Origin: Apus apus
Lineage: Eukaryota; Chordata; Aves; Apodiformes; Apodidae
NCBI RefSeq assembly: GCF_020740795.1
Contig: NC_067285.1
Location: 91,161,152-91,225,151 of the forward strand
DNA: 64,000 nt
Direction of reading: 5' to 3'
Positions 11,561-24,640 of the stretch are shown here, piece by piece. Under the pieces are notes generated by a model. It was not told where the DNA came from. It did not search any database and was given only the letters and a program-made list of their open reading frames with translations. Position 1 is the first letter of the stretch. Each line of letters starts with the position of its first letter. A program made the translations under genes and the position numbers.

Positions 11561-14201
11561 GAAGTCTTGCTACAGATTGCTATACAAAGCATATGCTTAT
11601 CCAGTGTAAGATATCTTACCATCATTTGAAAACTTGCATACATATTTTGCATATACAATATTGAAATTACTGTGGTCTTTAAATTACTTTACTTCTACAT
11701 ACAGGTACCAGTGTACACGAGTGTATACAAGTGTATACATGAGCAGAAATGACTGCTGTGCTCATTCTGGATTTTCAATAACAAAGGTATATAACTAAGT
11801 CATTTAGTCTTACATATACACATAAATTACAGTCACGCATTGTAAAAAATTACTTTTCTACTGCCCATGCAGCCCTTAGATTTTTTAGGCACAACTTTAC
11901 AATATGTTAAAATTACTTGTTTTTAAGGAGATGCATGGATTTATATGAAGTAGCAGAGATGCATAACTTGGTAAAACGTCAAAACTAACAACTTGGCAAC
12001 GCCACATACACCCTTGACTTTACTGGCAAAAGTCTCTGGTCTCTTTCGGAGCCCAGGTCAATCCCCCTGCAGTGAAAGGAGCTGACTGCAGGGTGTTTCA
12101 GCTCTAACCTGGGGTAGGACCACGGTCCTCTCACTACTTTGCACAGGACCTGATCTTCTTTACTGGGTTCCTTAAACACTAACAAACAATCAATACTAAT
12201 AGTATAGCTAATATATGAATGATGCAGGTGATGTAACCTCCTTCCCAGTTAAATTAAATCGTAAAATTGTCCTATCATTTCTCCACTGTGTTCCACAGAT
12301 TCCTCGCAAGGTCTCCAAGGTTACTTTCAGAGGTTTGCTTAGGTTTAACTGCACTGGTTTTATAAAATGCCTACCACAAAATAAGGAGATTCTCAAGCCC
12401 AGACTTTACTCCAGGTGAGGAGAAGGAGGTTCTTCATGTTCTTTAAGTTATGTATTTGCATAAGTTTGATTTTAGTGAGAGGTGAGGGTGGAGGAGGACA
12501 ATATTAGTTAGAACAGAATTATCCAGTGTTTGGAGGAAGATTATTTTTGCATATTTTGCAATAAGAATAAAATGTTTGGAATGAATGGGTGTGTTGAGCA
12601 GCAAACATTGATGCTTCAGTTGATCAAACGATTCAAAATAATGACTCCTTTTTAAAACATATTGACTTTTTAATTTGTGAAGAACATGTATTTACTGCAT
12701 GTCCCTTCAGTTTTGCTGTGATGAATGTTAAACTTCTTGAGTTAATGAGCAAAGCTAGAAAAAGTAAGAAAATACTTTGGTTGGTTATTTATTTTATTAC
12801 ACAGAGAAACGGGCTGATAATTTTAACTTTTCCCCTTATAATTGCTAGCAACAAAAAGCTTTCTCTTGTCTCTGTATATATTAGGCTGTTTAAAATCTTA
12901 GTCTAGATGTCAGCCAGAGGGAAACTGCCATCTTTTTAAGTTAATTATTGAATTTTGTGTGTGCACACATGTACATTAAAATGTTTAAAAATTTGAGGGC
13001 TTGACTGGAAATAATTTCAATCACTTTGCAAGAAGAAGGTGCAATACAAAACATAAGATTATCACAACTTTTCCTGCATTTCTTGATCTAAGGACTTTAT
13101 CTTTTTAATTTGTTTTATAAACTAAAAAAGAGTTGCCTTCCACGGTCTATCCCACAACTCAGTACTCATGCACTGCACCCACACAAGGATAAAATAAGAG
13201 TTAATACATATTTGCAAGACAGGTAGAAAATATTTTTTTCACTATGTAGCCTCCCTAGTGTTCCATAAATGTAGCAAATTAAAGTAAACACAATAAATGG
13301 GCATGCCAACTTGCCTACATCAAATTGCATACATCCTATGCATAGTTATAATTAAAGCCCAATTTCAAATTAACATGCTGTCAGGATTTCTATGGTTTGG
13401 TTTTTTTTATTTTTATTTTCTGGAATTAGCACGAGTTATACCTGGTAGTTCAGTTTTTACATTGATTTATATCCTACACCAACTATATGCCAGAGCAGAA
13501 TATATATTTCAGGGTCTGTTTTCATTTACTTTTTTCCAATTCCAGTATAACCTTAATCTCTTGTCATTTTAATATAAAACATATAGTACTGCAGGCAGCA
13601 CTGGGTATATGGACTAGGTTAAGAGGAAAAAAGCCTCTACTCTTTACATCCGAGAGTCATATGTAAATCAGTTCAGTATTTTGAGAAGCCATTTCAGATA
13701 CTTAAAGCAGACATCTATTTGGCTTTCACTTTGTTTAAAGATCATGCAAATCCTCATGCTACAGTAATTCCTAATGCAGACTTTCTGTTTTTCAGTGGGA
13801 AGCACAGAAAGTTTTCCTTGATTTTTTCCTGATTTTTACATATTTTGCATGAAAATGATCACATATATGAAAAGAGGGACATCTTAGGAGAGCACTATGG
13901 GAACGTTTCCCATGCTTTATTTTTTAATCCTGGTGGACTTGACTCAAACTCAGAGATATTTTACCCAACAGCTTTTCATCCAGAGCTAAAACTCCAATGA
14001 ACAATACATGAATTAAAAACCTGCATTTAAATTGATGGGAACAAAGGAAATTACATGAGGGATGTTCTAGGATGTATTTTTGTAATGAGAAAAACATAAG
14101 CACACAGATGATGAGAGGAAGTTAACAGATAATTCAGTGTCATTAATTCAATATCCTTGAACTCTAAAGACTTTACTAGTTTTTAAGCACACTCATTTAT
14201 T

Positions 14202-14220
14202 AAAAAAAAAAAAAAAAAAA
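14202..14220. repeat. Poly(A) run, 19 bases
   Basis: Uninterrupted A homopolymer. No flanking gene-like sequence or target duplication was recognised. Confidence 0.9.
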
Positions 14221-16716
14221 GGCAAGCTGCAAACTGTGTCTCCCCTGGCATGGCTGTCTCCAAAAGGAAAGAATGTTTTTTTTGCTAGAATGAGACGTTT
14301 CATATTCTTTCAGTGATGGTGTGCACAGGAGACAACCAAAACAGATCCCTATCTACACAGGGGTCTTGGTCTCATGCTTTTATACTAGGAGAGCCAGTCT
14401 TATCCATAGTTTGACATAAACCAGGGTAACCTTCAAAAGCAACACACTGTCATTCATGAGGAAAAGAGATACCACCAGGCAGTACATCCTCAAACCAGGC
14501 AAGTGTCAATTATTGAGACTAGTACTCCATGCTCACACTTGTGTGTGACAAGCAGCATCATGTGTAGCCACAGCCCTTCGTGCCAGCTTCTGCCAGAAGA
14601 GGTGTTTGTTCGCTCCCTTTCCAGCACATGTGCTGGGTCCTTCCTATGCAATAAGTCACCACGGCCCCTTGCTGGGGAAACCCCAACCCATAGGAGAATC
14701 CTCATGTGGTTTCAAGCGGGTTCATACATTTAATCAGGTAAAGACAAGCATGCCAAGTTCAACCCCATCATCATCCCTGAGGAATTTACACTTCTCCTTG
14801 GCCTCTGTTACCAAAGAACAGATGCGGTTCCCTGTGCAAAAGAAGTATGACACAGACACAGCAGCAAGTGATTGCGCAGGGCGGGAAAGGTCAAAGAATC
14901 TGCAAGAAAGCAGGGCACAGCCATGCCTGAGGCCAGGCACAAGCAAATACTCCTGTACCTGCCCTGTAAGGAACAAGTGCACACAGTAAGTGCTCAAACA
15001 GTGTTCCCAGTTATCCTCCAACTGCCATGGCAGCAGTGGTTGCAAATCCTCTGGCACAACCTCCAGCAGAACGTGACTGCTGGGACTATTACTCCCCACT
15101 ACTTCAGCAGCTGCTTGTTTTAGACCCAATACACTAAGGTTTTGTACCCATGACTTCCAGCGCTCACACTCACTGATGCATTACAGCTTTTGCTGGCTCC
15201 AGATGTCACCCCTCCCACTGTAGACCAACATTTTTGGTGAATTAGGAAAGTTTTCCAGTTCTTCACTGATAGAAGAATTGAAGCACAACTAAATTCTGCA
15301 AAGTGCACATTAAACTGTATTCGGTTTTGTGGAGAAGAGCTAATGGTAGGCTACAGCCCACTAATTTGGTTGTTACACGGCTATGTTGTATTTGTGTGAT
15401 CCTGTCCAGTATTTTGAAGCAGTAATGCTTTAATAGTGGGCTTGAGACAGCTGCAGCCAACTTTGTTTCTTAATTACTATGCCAGGGTTATCCCAGGACA
15501 TTTTTCAGCTGTAAACTATGCTCATAGCGTGGAAACAGTTGAAAAATGCTGATTTAATAAAACCACACACTGCTGGCCAAAAAGTGAGAACCTGATTTAG
15601 AAATCATGTTAAGCTATGTAGTGTGGTGCCTGTAATGTCACATTAAGACTTTGAAACAGGCATGTTTCACAGCTACTTATTTCTTTTCAAATCATAGTCA
15701 AAAGCACTATAAACAATTCTGCAATTGTTCTTTGTATGGTCATTGCCAAATAGAATTAATCACTTCAACGGTGCATTCAGTAACATTCAACTGTTTCTTA
15801 ACAAAACTATAGAATCAAACCACTGACATCTTACAAAGAAAATGGGGAGTGTTTGCATTAGAGAAAAGAGGTATTTAGATTGAAAATATTTTTCCCTTAA
15901 AGCTCCTAACCCAACTGCTGCTGTGCATCTAGAGCTGCACAGCAAAAGCAAAAGCAGAAACAGCAGAATTTCATCTCTCTGCCTGGGTGTCCTCTGGGCT
16001 GGTTATCATAAAGTGTCAGGAGCTTCCGCTGGTGCAGCCCCACTGCTCTACAAGACAGGGCAGAGGCGCTGTCTGCGAGACTGAAACCACAGCTTCTGCT
16101 CATTTCCTACGTGCCCTGGGTGTATTGCAAAGCGTCCACTTACATCTCTAAGGATCCATATGGCTTGCCCCTTGCTGCACATGAGATTACCTCCATAATA
16201 TCACTGGCACCAGCAGCTGTTATCAGCTGATACAGCTTCTGCATCAGTGTCTCAGTCACTGCAGGGAGGTCTATGCAGCAGGGAGACTGCTTTCCTCTCA
16301 TCCCCAAATTCACACTCCCAGTGGAGTACCTAAGCCAGAACCAGTTAAACTTGTACATATAAACGTGTCCTTGAGAAAGCTGGTTACCAGGCTGGAAAAG
16401 TATTTTTGGTAACTTTCTGGAAGTATAGCTCCAACTTCATGGTTTTACTGTACTGCACGGAGACACAGGGACTGTCTTCTATACAGGCAATCACACTTCT
16501 GCCATGAGGCCAACTCACACAGCTTTGGGACGGTAAAACTCCCTCAAGATGAGATTAAATGACAGTAATTTACAGCCACTTTGCCCTGCTGGAGGACTAT
16601 GAATTTGTCTTGCTATACATGAGAATCAAGTCCATGTAAAAAATTTTACTTCTTTGCTTTGGAACTTAGATAGCAAATACAGATCACTTATAAATACACA
16701 GATTCATTATAAATAA

Positions 16717-17096
16717 TAGAATCATAGAATCATTAAGGTTGGCAGGGACCTTAAAGATTATCTAGTTCCAACCTCCCTGCCGTGAGCAGGGAACCCTGCC
16801 CCTAGACCAGGTTACACAAAACATCGTCCGATCTGGCCTCAAAAACCTCCAGGGATGGGGCATCAACAACCTCCCTGGGCAACCCATTCCAGTTCCTCAC
16901 CACCCTTACAGTGAAGAACTTCTTCCCAATAACTAACCTAAATCTCCCCTCTCTCAGTTTAAAACCATTACCCCTTGTCCTATCACTATCTTCTCTGATG
17001 AAAAGTCCCTCCCCAGCTTTCCTGTAGGCCCCTTTCAAGTACTGGAAGGCTGCTGTAAGGTCTCTCCGGAGCCTTGGAGCCTTCTCTAGGCTGAAA
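16717..17096 (-). mobile_element. CR1 LINE 3' tail, copy A (5' truncated)
   Basis: The plus strand starts with the reverse complement of the CR1 terminal octamer repeat (AGAATCATAGAATCATT). It then carries the conserved CR1 3' region, and on the minus strand the C-terminus of the ORF2 reverse transcriptase is readable. The element is truncated at about 17096. It is almost identical to the tail at 26474, apart from three single-base differences noted by eye and an extra 8 bp (TCCGGAGC) near 17070. No target duplication was seen, as is usual for CR1. Confidence 0.93.
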
Positions 17097-19346
17097 ACTA
17101 CAAAACTACTATTTTTCCTGGTTTGTAGCAGCACCTAATACAGTGAATATATAGCTTGATATGACACCCTACCAAGGCCCACTCTCTCAATTTAGCAGGA
17201 AGCAAGTGCACATGGGTTTTTTCCACCCTGCTGTTACTGTCCAAGTCTCAAACATGGTATTCACACCAAGTCTGCACCCACTTTCTCTGGTAACTGAGAC
17301 TTCACTTGTGTGATGCATCTTCAGACCTGTCTCTGAAAAAGGAGATTAAAACATGTTCTAAAGTCAGGTAAATACATGTGTATGGTCTTTTCTTCTGGAA
17401 CATTTGTTAACATCCACTGATGGTGGAGTCTGGAAATGTGAAATACAAAGCATCAATGCACAGTCCCACCTTATTCTGACAACAGCAGCCAATGAGCACG
17501 TACAGACACCAAAAAATGCTGACAGATCTACATACTAACAAGTATCTAATCTCATTCATCCTACCTTTTTCCTCTGCAAGTATTTTCTTCAGGATAAATC
17601 CAGTGTTAAAGCTGACCTCCTTGAGATGTTGTGGCCACACTCCTCCCTCATTTATAGGTGGAAACACAGCTGAAAGAAGAAGTTAGAAAACCTTAAAGCC
17701 AAATTCCAATTTTTTTCTAGGACTTGTGTCAAAGGGATGGTTCCAGCCTCTGTGTGCTCCCTCCTCATTCACCTTTTAGTGTCAAAACCAGCACAGCACC
17801 TCTCATGGGTAACGTGACAAGACCACCCCACTGCCAGTAGAGCACTGCAAGATGCAGGTTTTGTAAGCAGAATCTAGAAATGGGTGTGCACACGTGCACA
17901 AATGCACACACTTTCCTACTGCTTTCTAAGGGGATCCCACACCATGATCATACCACAGTTGGCTCAGAAAGCAGAGGAGAAGAAGCCATGGGGGTGAGAT
18001 GAAAGCAAGGAGTTACAGCCATCGCCATTTAGATGGCAAACAAATCTCTTCTGTCTCTTAAGGTGGCAGAGGTGCTTGTCAGACCTAGTGGGGCCAGGCA
18101 GCTGCTGAAGCCTGCGACAGGTATGTCAGCAAATTAGAAATACTTTTAATCTCACTTCAGTCCTAAGGACCTAAATTTCACCTTTCTCAAATTCCCACAA
18201 TAAAATCTTCACCTGAATTTTCTTGGGAACATTTAAGATGAAGCCGAAGACTTTCTCGTAATCATTGCGTACATCACAAATGGGGAAGAAAGCCATTCTT
18301 TGAGGTATTGCAGGTTTATACATGCCTGTCTCTCCTGGGTTCCTAGTTCATACAGCAGCAAAGGGGATCAGAATCAGACCCACCATTATTTAGAGTAATT
18401 ACCATTTTCTCTCCTTTCTTTATATCTTAGACAAGGCCTTTTTATGCTACAGTGGAAACAAATTCTGAAACAAATGAAAATCTGGAAGATATATGACCTG
18501 GGACAGGATTAGACCACTGTTGAACAGGATATCACAGTATTGAGTATTGAACAGATGATGTTAAAAGTAAAACCAATTATGCGAATACATTTAACAAACT
18601 TATTAATAAAAGTAAAACTAAATATACTGCATTTGATTCAGAATATAAATTTACATTTAGAAAAAGAAAAAGAATAAGCAAAGAACTCACCAGATGCAGG
18701 AAGCTGAGAGCGGCTGTTAGAAAGAAACGTTATGGAAGTCAACTATTCAGGCTGAGATAGGGGAAGAAAAAAAAGGCATTCTGTGCTCTTGGCTTTTTCA
18801 GATGGACTTCAATTTTAGCAGATTAGAGCAATGATGTTACTGAGAAAAAAGAAAGAAACAAAAAAGCTCCCAAACAAACAAAAATCACACAAAATCTCAA
18901 GAGCTAACCAGAGATCACTAGACATACAGGCCAAATTCGTCCTGCCAGCTGGGTCTAGCTCATCCGGAGGCAGCAGCGACAGCAGACCCAGATGTAGTGT
19001 GATGAGAAACAGCAGAGCGGTTTAGGGGAAGTCAGCTTCCTGGTGAGAGCTCCTCAGCTCTGCCTGTGTGGGTTCTGCTGTGGGTTGGTATATGAGTGTA
19101 TATGTATTTCTTTCTTTGGTGATTATGGGAGCAGATGTAAAAACCTTGAAGAAGGGGGATGGGGGCAAAACCTCCAACTTCAGAAAGCTTTCTCTTTGCA
19201 CTCTGCTGCTCCTGCAGCCACAGCCCAGTGACTCCCACACATACGAGGAGAAAAGGAGTAGATTGACAAGTGCCCGGCAGTGCTCCCTGCAATTCACACT
19301 CCAGTAGCTTGAGTGGGACTTTATGCGAGCTGGAATATGGCCCTGC

Positions 19347-19349
<3 letters not shown>

Positions 19350-19379
<30 letters not shown>
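19350..19379. repeat. Poly(A) run, 30 bases
   Basis: Uninterrupted A homopolymer after CCCTGCCTT. No AATAAA or coding remnant is visible just upstream, so a processed pseudogene is not supported. Confidence 0.9.
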
Positions 19380-19382
<3 letters not shown>

Positions 19383-21967
19383 TATACATGTTTAATTGAT
19401 CTTGTGCAAAACCCAAGGCAGGCACTTTTGGATTGATTTAACGGTGGTATATAGGGATTCGTTGTAATTCAGGGAGGATTCCCCAGTAGCATTGGTTAGG
19501 ATTGACCAGTATCATTTTACTAGCTTACATGTCCTCTCTTCTGCCAGCACAAGGAGGCCAAGCAAGAGGAGGGACCACAAGCATGGAGATTCCTGCCTTT
19601 CCCAGCATAGACAACTTGAACACCTGTCACTTCCAATTTTACTACCACAACACTGAAAGCAAAGCTCTGATGATAGTTAAGAGATTTCAAGTGGCAAGTC
19701 TATGGTCTACACTCAGGATCTCTAAGCACAAGAGGTTGTCTGCTTTGGAGGCTCAGGCAATCAGACTGAAGGAAGGCACTCCTGTTCCATATTCCTGAAA
19801 CTGCTGAAGGGCCCTGGCATAGCAGTGGGCTGTCTGCTCCTCAATCAGAGACATCAGCAGTGGGTTCCTCAGCAGCCTCAAAACTGGCTCCAGAGGCAGA
19901 GAAATTGAATCCAAGTCCTTTTCAGAAAATATTTTTGGCTCAGTGAAGCCATTTCAGACCATTTAGCCATGAAGCAGTAGGAGTAAGCTGCCTGATGCAG
20001 ATCTAAAGCCATGCATTTTATGTGCCTTGCAGGATGGGAACTCTCTGAAGCAGCTAATGTATTTGTCTGCATTAATATTGTGGCAGTACAAGGCATTCCA
20101 AAATAAAGTAATATTGCTTCCAAGAGTTACTAAAAACCAACAGAATAAATTACAAGATAAAGAAAACAAATAAATAAATAAATAGTGTGTAGATGAAAGG
20201 CAGCTTGTGCCAAAAATATAAATAGCTGCTGAAAGAATATAGCCTATGTAAACACAGTTTTACAGTGCTGCACAGTTGGGCTGAGGAACAGATTTCTTCT
20301 TTTTTTTTTTTTCTCCATATGAAATGAAATTAACTCAGTTAATTATCAACATGGATGAAGGTAAGGAAGGATGGCTCATAGAAGGCATTTTTAAAATACT
20401 ATCTTCTAAAAAGTTTCAATTTTCCTTTTAGATTGAGACAAGATTTTGGATAAGGGGCATCAGCACATTATCAGTGTTTGTGAGAACTGGTGTTATATAA
20501 TTATCACATTGAACTCCTATTATTCGGTTTTTAACTGGGTTTTGGTTTCCCAATACCACTGCATGCAATCAGGCAATAAGTTTCCATTGTGACTGAGATA
20601 AAGAAAATCAGACACCCAAACATTCTGCAATGTTTCCATCAGAACTCTGCAGCTTGTCAGAAGTAGAGAAATAAATAACATTCAAAGTTGTATTGATATA
20701 AATGTCTTCAGTAAGCATCACCCACTTAAGGTCTGCTACATACAGCAGCTGCTTAAAAATGCAACTACCCTTTTCTGGTTTGTGCTGCAGACTAATCCAG
20801 ATGTGAGGCCGTCTGGCTAAGCATTTTGCATTTTGGATAAACAGCTCATCCATCTGTAAAATACTCACAAACAACTTTTGAATCAAGTAAGCTCACAAAA
20901 AAAGCCAAGACTGTAGAATAAGAAACATATTTTAACATGTCTTGATTTCTACCCATTTCCCTCCACTATGCTTCCTTGAGCATCTTGTCCCAGTAACTTG
21001 CAAAAAATATTTGAATGTCAGATTTATTTTTGCTTCTTCCAGTCTTTTGAAGTTTTTTTGCATACAAAATGTGAGACTTTTCTTAGGTCTAAAATCATCC
21101 ATTTGTTCCATAACTTCATTTCCTAGTGACCTGGAACTAACTCCACAAAGAGACCTTCAGCTGCCTGCTCTTGGCACACACATAGGCAATTCTAAAGGTA
21201 GGTGTAATACTGCAGCCTGACATGTTTCTCTTGATCCTTGATAACTTTTTTTTGTCCTTCTCAGTGCAGCCCTTCTGCTCCTTTTCACCTCTTCATGATG
21301 TGCAACGAAGGGGAACATTTGTCTGTGAGAGAATATTGTTGAAATATTAAAAATATGTTGCTTCTCCTTTTTTTTAAACTCAGTATGAGTCATCATCTGG
21401 GACTTTCAGAAACAAACACTCTGTTGTGGAAAATATTTATGGGGGTGCAGTGGAGGGTTGCAAATTATTTTTGCATTGAAAAGTAAGCTGACAGCAAAAA
21501 AAAAAAAGTCTTATCCCTCAAGTAACTAAGGGTATATGATCAATATGTAAAATAACATTATCCAGGGTTTTGTCATGTAAATACATAAACAAGTTTATAA
21601 TGAAAGGTCACATTTGTCTCTTAATCCACTGATTTTTGTCTCACTTGGAGAAACCAGCAGGCTCAGCAGACTACTGATGGAAGAAAGGGGTTTGAGATCA
21701 AGGAAGGAAGCTATTCCTGCCCTGTCCCCTTGCCTGATTTCCTTTTTGCTCTCATATTCACTCAGCTTTGATTTTGGTCTGCCTGGACTAGCATGGTATG
21801 TGCAAGGCTCAGGAAGTAAACCCACTATATTTAGCCGTACAAGCCCTTCTCCTGTTCTAGATCATAATTATATTTCACAAAATAAAGCTAATTGCTGCTT
21901 ATGTCAAGGAACCGCACCAGGAATCTACACAACACAGACAGAGTATGCTTATTTGGTTAAAAAATAG

Positions 21968-21968
21968 T

Positions 21969-22003
<35 letters not shown>

Positions 22004-22007
22004 TTTT
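21968..22007. repeat. (ATTT)n microsatellite
   Basis: About ten perfect tetranucleotide units, probably length-polymorphic. Confidence 0.95.
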
Positions 22008-23839
22008 CAAAGCAAGTCAGGAAAAATGCATGTGGTCAAGATGCCAGCTGCATGTTGGGAAACCTGAGATGTGGCTATTTGCGTTCCCTTGAGTTCCTGG
22101 GCAGTACAGGAGAAATCAGGTAGGTTGCCCAGACCCATTTCAACTTGGGGGTGAAAGCACTCCATTCCCAGCTATAGACAGGTCAGAGAAATGGAGGCTT
22201 CTTCACAGCATGGTGAAGAGCATTGCACAGAAACTTCTGCAGCATTAGTCATTGTCAGAGAACTACATCTGAAAGGGGAAATTAAAATGCAGTTTCACAA
22301 GCAGCTCCTACATGGATTTTGGTAAAATTCTCATACTCTTAGTTACTTTGCCTTGATGAATTTAAGCTCTGGTTCCTCAGCAAGCTAAAGCAGTGGTTAA
22401 GACACCCCTTAGTTTTCATATTGCAATGGCACAAACTGAAGCATGTGATGATAAAACAGCATCCAAAACTCAGCGTGAGGTGGGTTCCAGACATATTATG
22501 TGGAATGACTAGACCTCTTCAGAGGGTGAGCCAAAGCCCTTCAGTGTACTGAGGCTGGAGCATGCCTGACAGAGAAGCCTAAATGCAAGAGCATGCCTGA
22601 AGTGCCACTCCCTCCCCATGGACCCTTCTGCCTCCCTCTTGAGTTACAGAGCAAGTGACAAAGTTCAACCCTTAAATAAACTCAGCTCTTGAGCCACCTC
22701 CCAGGGCACTGCCTCTTCCCTGAGACATGCCAAAGGAGATGAAACAGCTCTGCCACAGCTGCAGCTCTCCACTGTTGTGGGCAAGGGCTCCATGCCAGCT
22801 AGGTACCACCTGCAGCCACCTCTTCTGCTGGTTGTCATTCTGCACCTGGCAGGGCCATTAGGAGGCAGCGGGGAAGCATAGGGCAGCCACAGCCTGGGCA
22901 CCACTGGCATACCTATCAGGTAGAGTTAGCCAAGTAATGTCTCTATCTGTTCTGCAAAAGCAGATCTCTCTCCCCTGTAACAGGGAAATGGAGTTGCCTT
23001 CAGTGACAGGCTTGCCCTATACTTCAAGTGGCCACAGAAGAGCACTCCAGGCAGGGGATCTGGATCTGGACCATCCAGTTTCTGGGTGCAAACAGTGCTG
23101 AGATGGAAAGGCACTGAGTGATTCAGACCTGGGCACACCTGAGCAGCACAGACCTCTCAGGCCCAAAACAGAGGACCTGAGTTGTGTATACGAGGATTAA
23201 ACTTGGATTTGGCATTAACATTTGGGTGTGGGCATCTACATTTATCCAGCTTCTTTTCAAGGCTGATATAGCTCTGTTCCATACATTAAACTCATAGGTT
23301 TGTGCAGACAAGGCAGGCAGAGATAGCCTTCTGCAGTCTTAACTACAGAACTACTATTTACTGCTTTTGTATGTTTTCCCATTGTGTACAAGTTACTGAT
23401 CGGCTGTTTCTTGTTTCTTCATGTTCTCAGACACATAAGCTGTGTGAAAAAACTAACGTTGACACACTTTTTTTTCTTGGTATCTGATAAGCAGAGACCA
23501 GTGTGCTAACTTCCTAGCACAATTCCCGCTGTGACGCCAGTGCAGAACTGGTGGTCAGGTATGGGAAGTGCTTTCCTCCAGGGCAATACAAAAACCTACT
23601 TCCCTTTTCTTGAAAGGGAAGCGTGCTTAGGAGCTGCACTGAGGGTTACTCAACTCCCTCGTCTCTTGTCTCTCATTCTAAGACAGTCTAGCATAAAAGT
23701 AGTCACACCTCTGTGAACAAATTCCATCTTCTTCCCCAAAACCACCTACTAATTCCCAAAATACCCATCCGCCTTACAGAGAGAACAAGATTTCTTCTGC
23801 ATTTGCCCACCGTTGGTTTGTGGTTTTTCTGGTAGAGCT

Positions 23840-24640
23840 CTTAGGAGATGTTTGCAGCGCCGAGGAGCGCAGATTGGCCACGCAGCCCCGGAGCTGGCAG
23901 GGAGGGCAGCGTGGTCGGGCAGGCAGGCAGGAGGCTGCTGCAGGGCAGTGGTGGCCAGGGCTTCAGGGCAGGTAGAGAAGAGCCCAGCAGAGCCCAGCAG
24001 AGCAGACAGGCCCCACGAGGCAGTCCTCTTCTGCCAGCAAACACTTCCACACACGTAGCGTGCAAGCGCACATCAGTTTCTGTAAATTGGCTGACTTTTG
24101 TAATTTTCTCTCTTCCCAGGGATGTTCACACTTCCCTTCCCCATCTGGATTTAATGCAAAAAGTCATGCCAGTGGCTTTACTGAAACCATGGAGGAGGCC
24201 CCACTGGTTTTCTCTGTGAAATCACCCCCCATCTGAGGCCACTCCACGGCCTCCGGGCTGGGCTGGCTTCCCACAGTCGTGCCCTGGCCTTGCCCATGGG
24301 CCAGAGCCGCGGAGGTGCTCTCAGCGCTGCCTGGGCAGGGGAACGCTGATGGAGGCCAGAAGCACTGAGGAAACACTGGCTGCTCCTTTCACCCTGCCGA
24401 GGAGGCCAGTGAGCTGAGCTGCCACAGCAACAAGCACCAGAGGAAGCAGCTTTACTCACCAGCCCCAGGCCGAGCTGCACGGCAGCTGCGCGGTGCCCCG
24501 GGAACACGGCTGCCCCGGCCCCAGCCCCTCACCCCAGGGGCTGCCCTGGCCCCGGCCCCCTCCACTTGCGCACCTTCCCGCCCCGCAGAGCTGCCCTGTC
24601 CCGTTATCTCTGTACAGCCTGTACTTCAGCCTTATCAGGA
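23840..24640. promoter_or_regulatory. GC- and CpG-rich block, candidate distal promoter or enhancer
   Basis: This is the most GC-rich non-repeat stretch between the two genes, with clustered CpGs. On the minus strand, in the direction of RHOH, two GATA-type motifs (CTGATAAG at 24638-24631 and AGATAAC near 24609-24603) lie upstream of a GC box (GCGGGGCGGG at 24586-24577). About 120 bp further on is a consensus donor, CTG/GTGAGTAAAG, with GT at 24459-24458. The order of motifs is seen directly. That this is a distal RHOH promoter is an inference from strand, position and blood-type motifs. It could instead be an enhancer or an unrelated non-coding RNA start. Confidence 0.35.

Larger units (their letters stand above)
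5500..16716. other. Intergenic DNA upstream of RHOH, no gene supported
   Basis: Mostly AT-rich unique sequence with AT and ACAT microsatellite stretches around 10.66-10.70 kb and 11.37-11.56 kb, and a poly(A) run at 14202-14220. The many short open frames have no recognisable domain, no splice context and no shared frame with each other. Distal non-coding exons of RHOH could lie here, since the mammalian gene uses several, but none is evident. Confidence 0.55.

Noticed and set aside
16802..17134. 110-codon minus-strand frame
   Set aside because: It is the CR1 ORF2 C-terminus plus flanking sequence.
19320..19379. Poly(A) run considered as the tail of a processed pseudogene
   Set aside because: No AATAAA, no coding remnant upstream and no flanking direct repeats.
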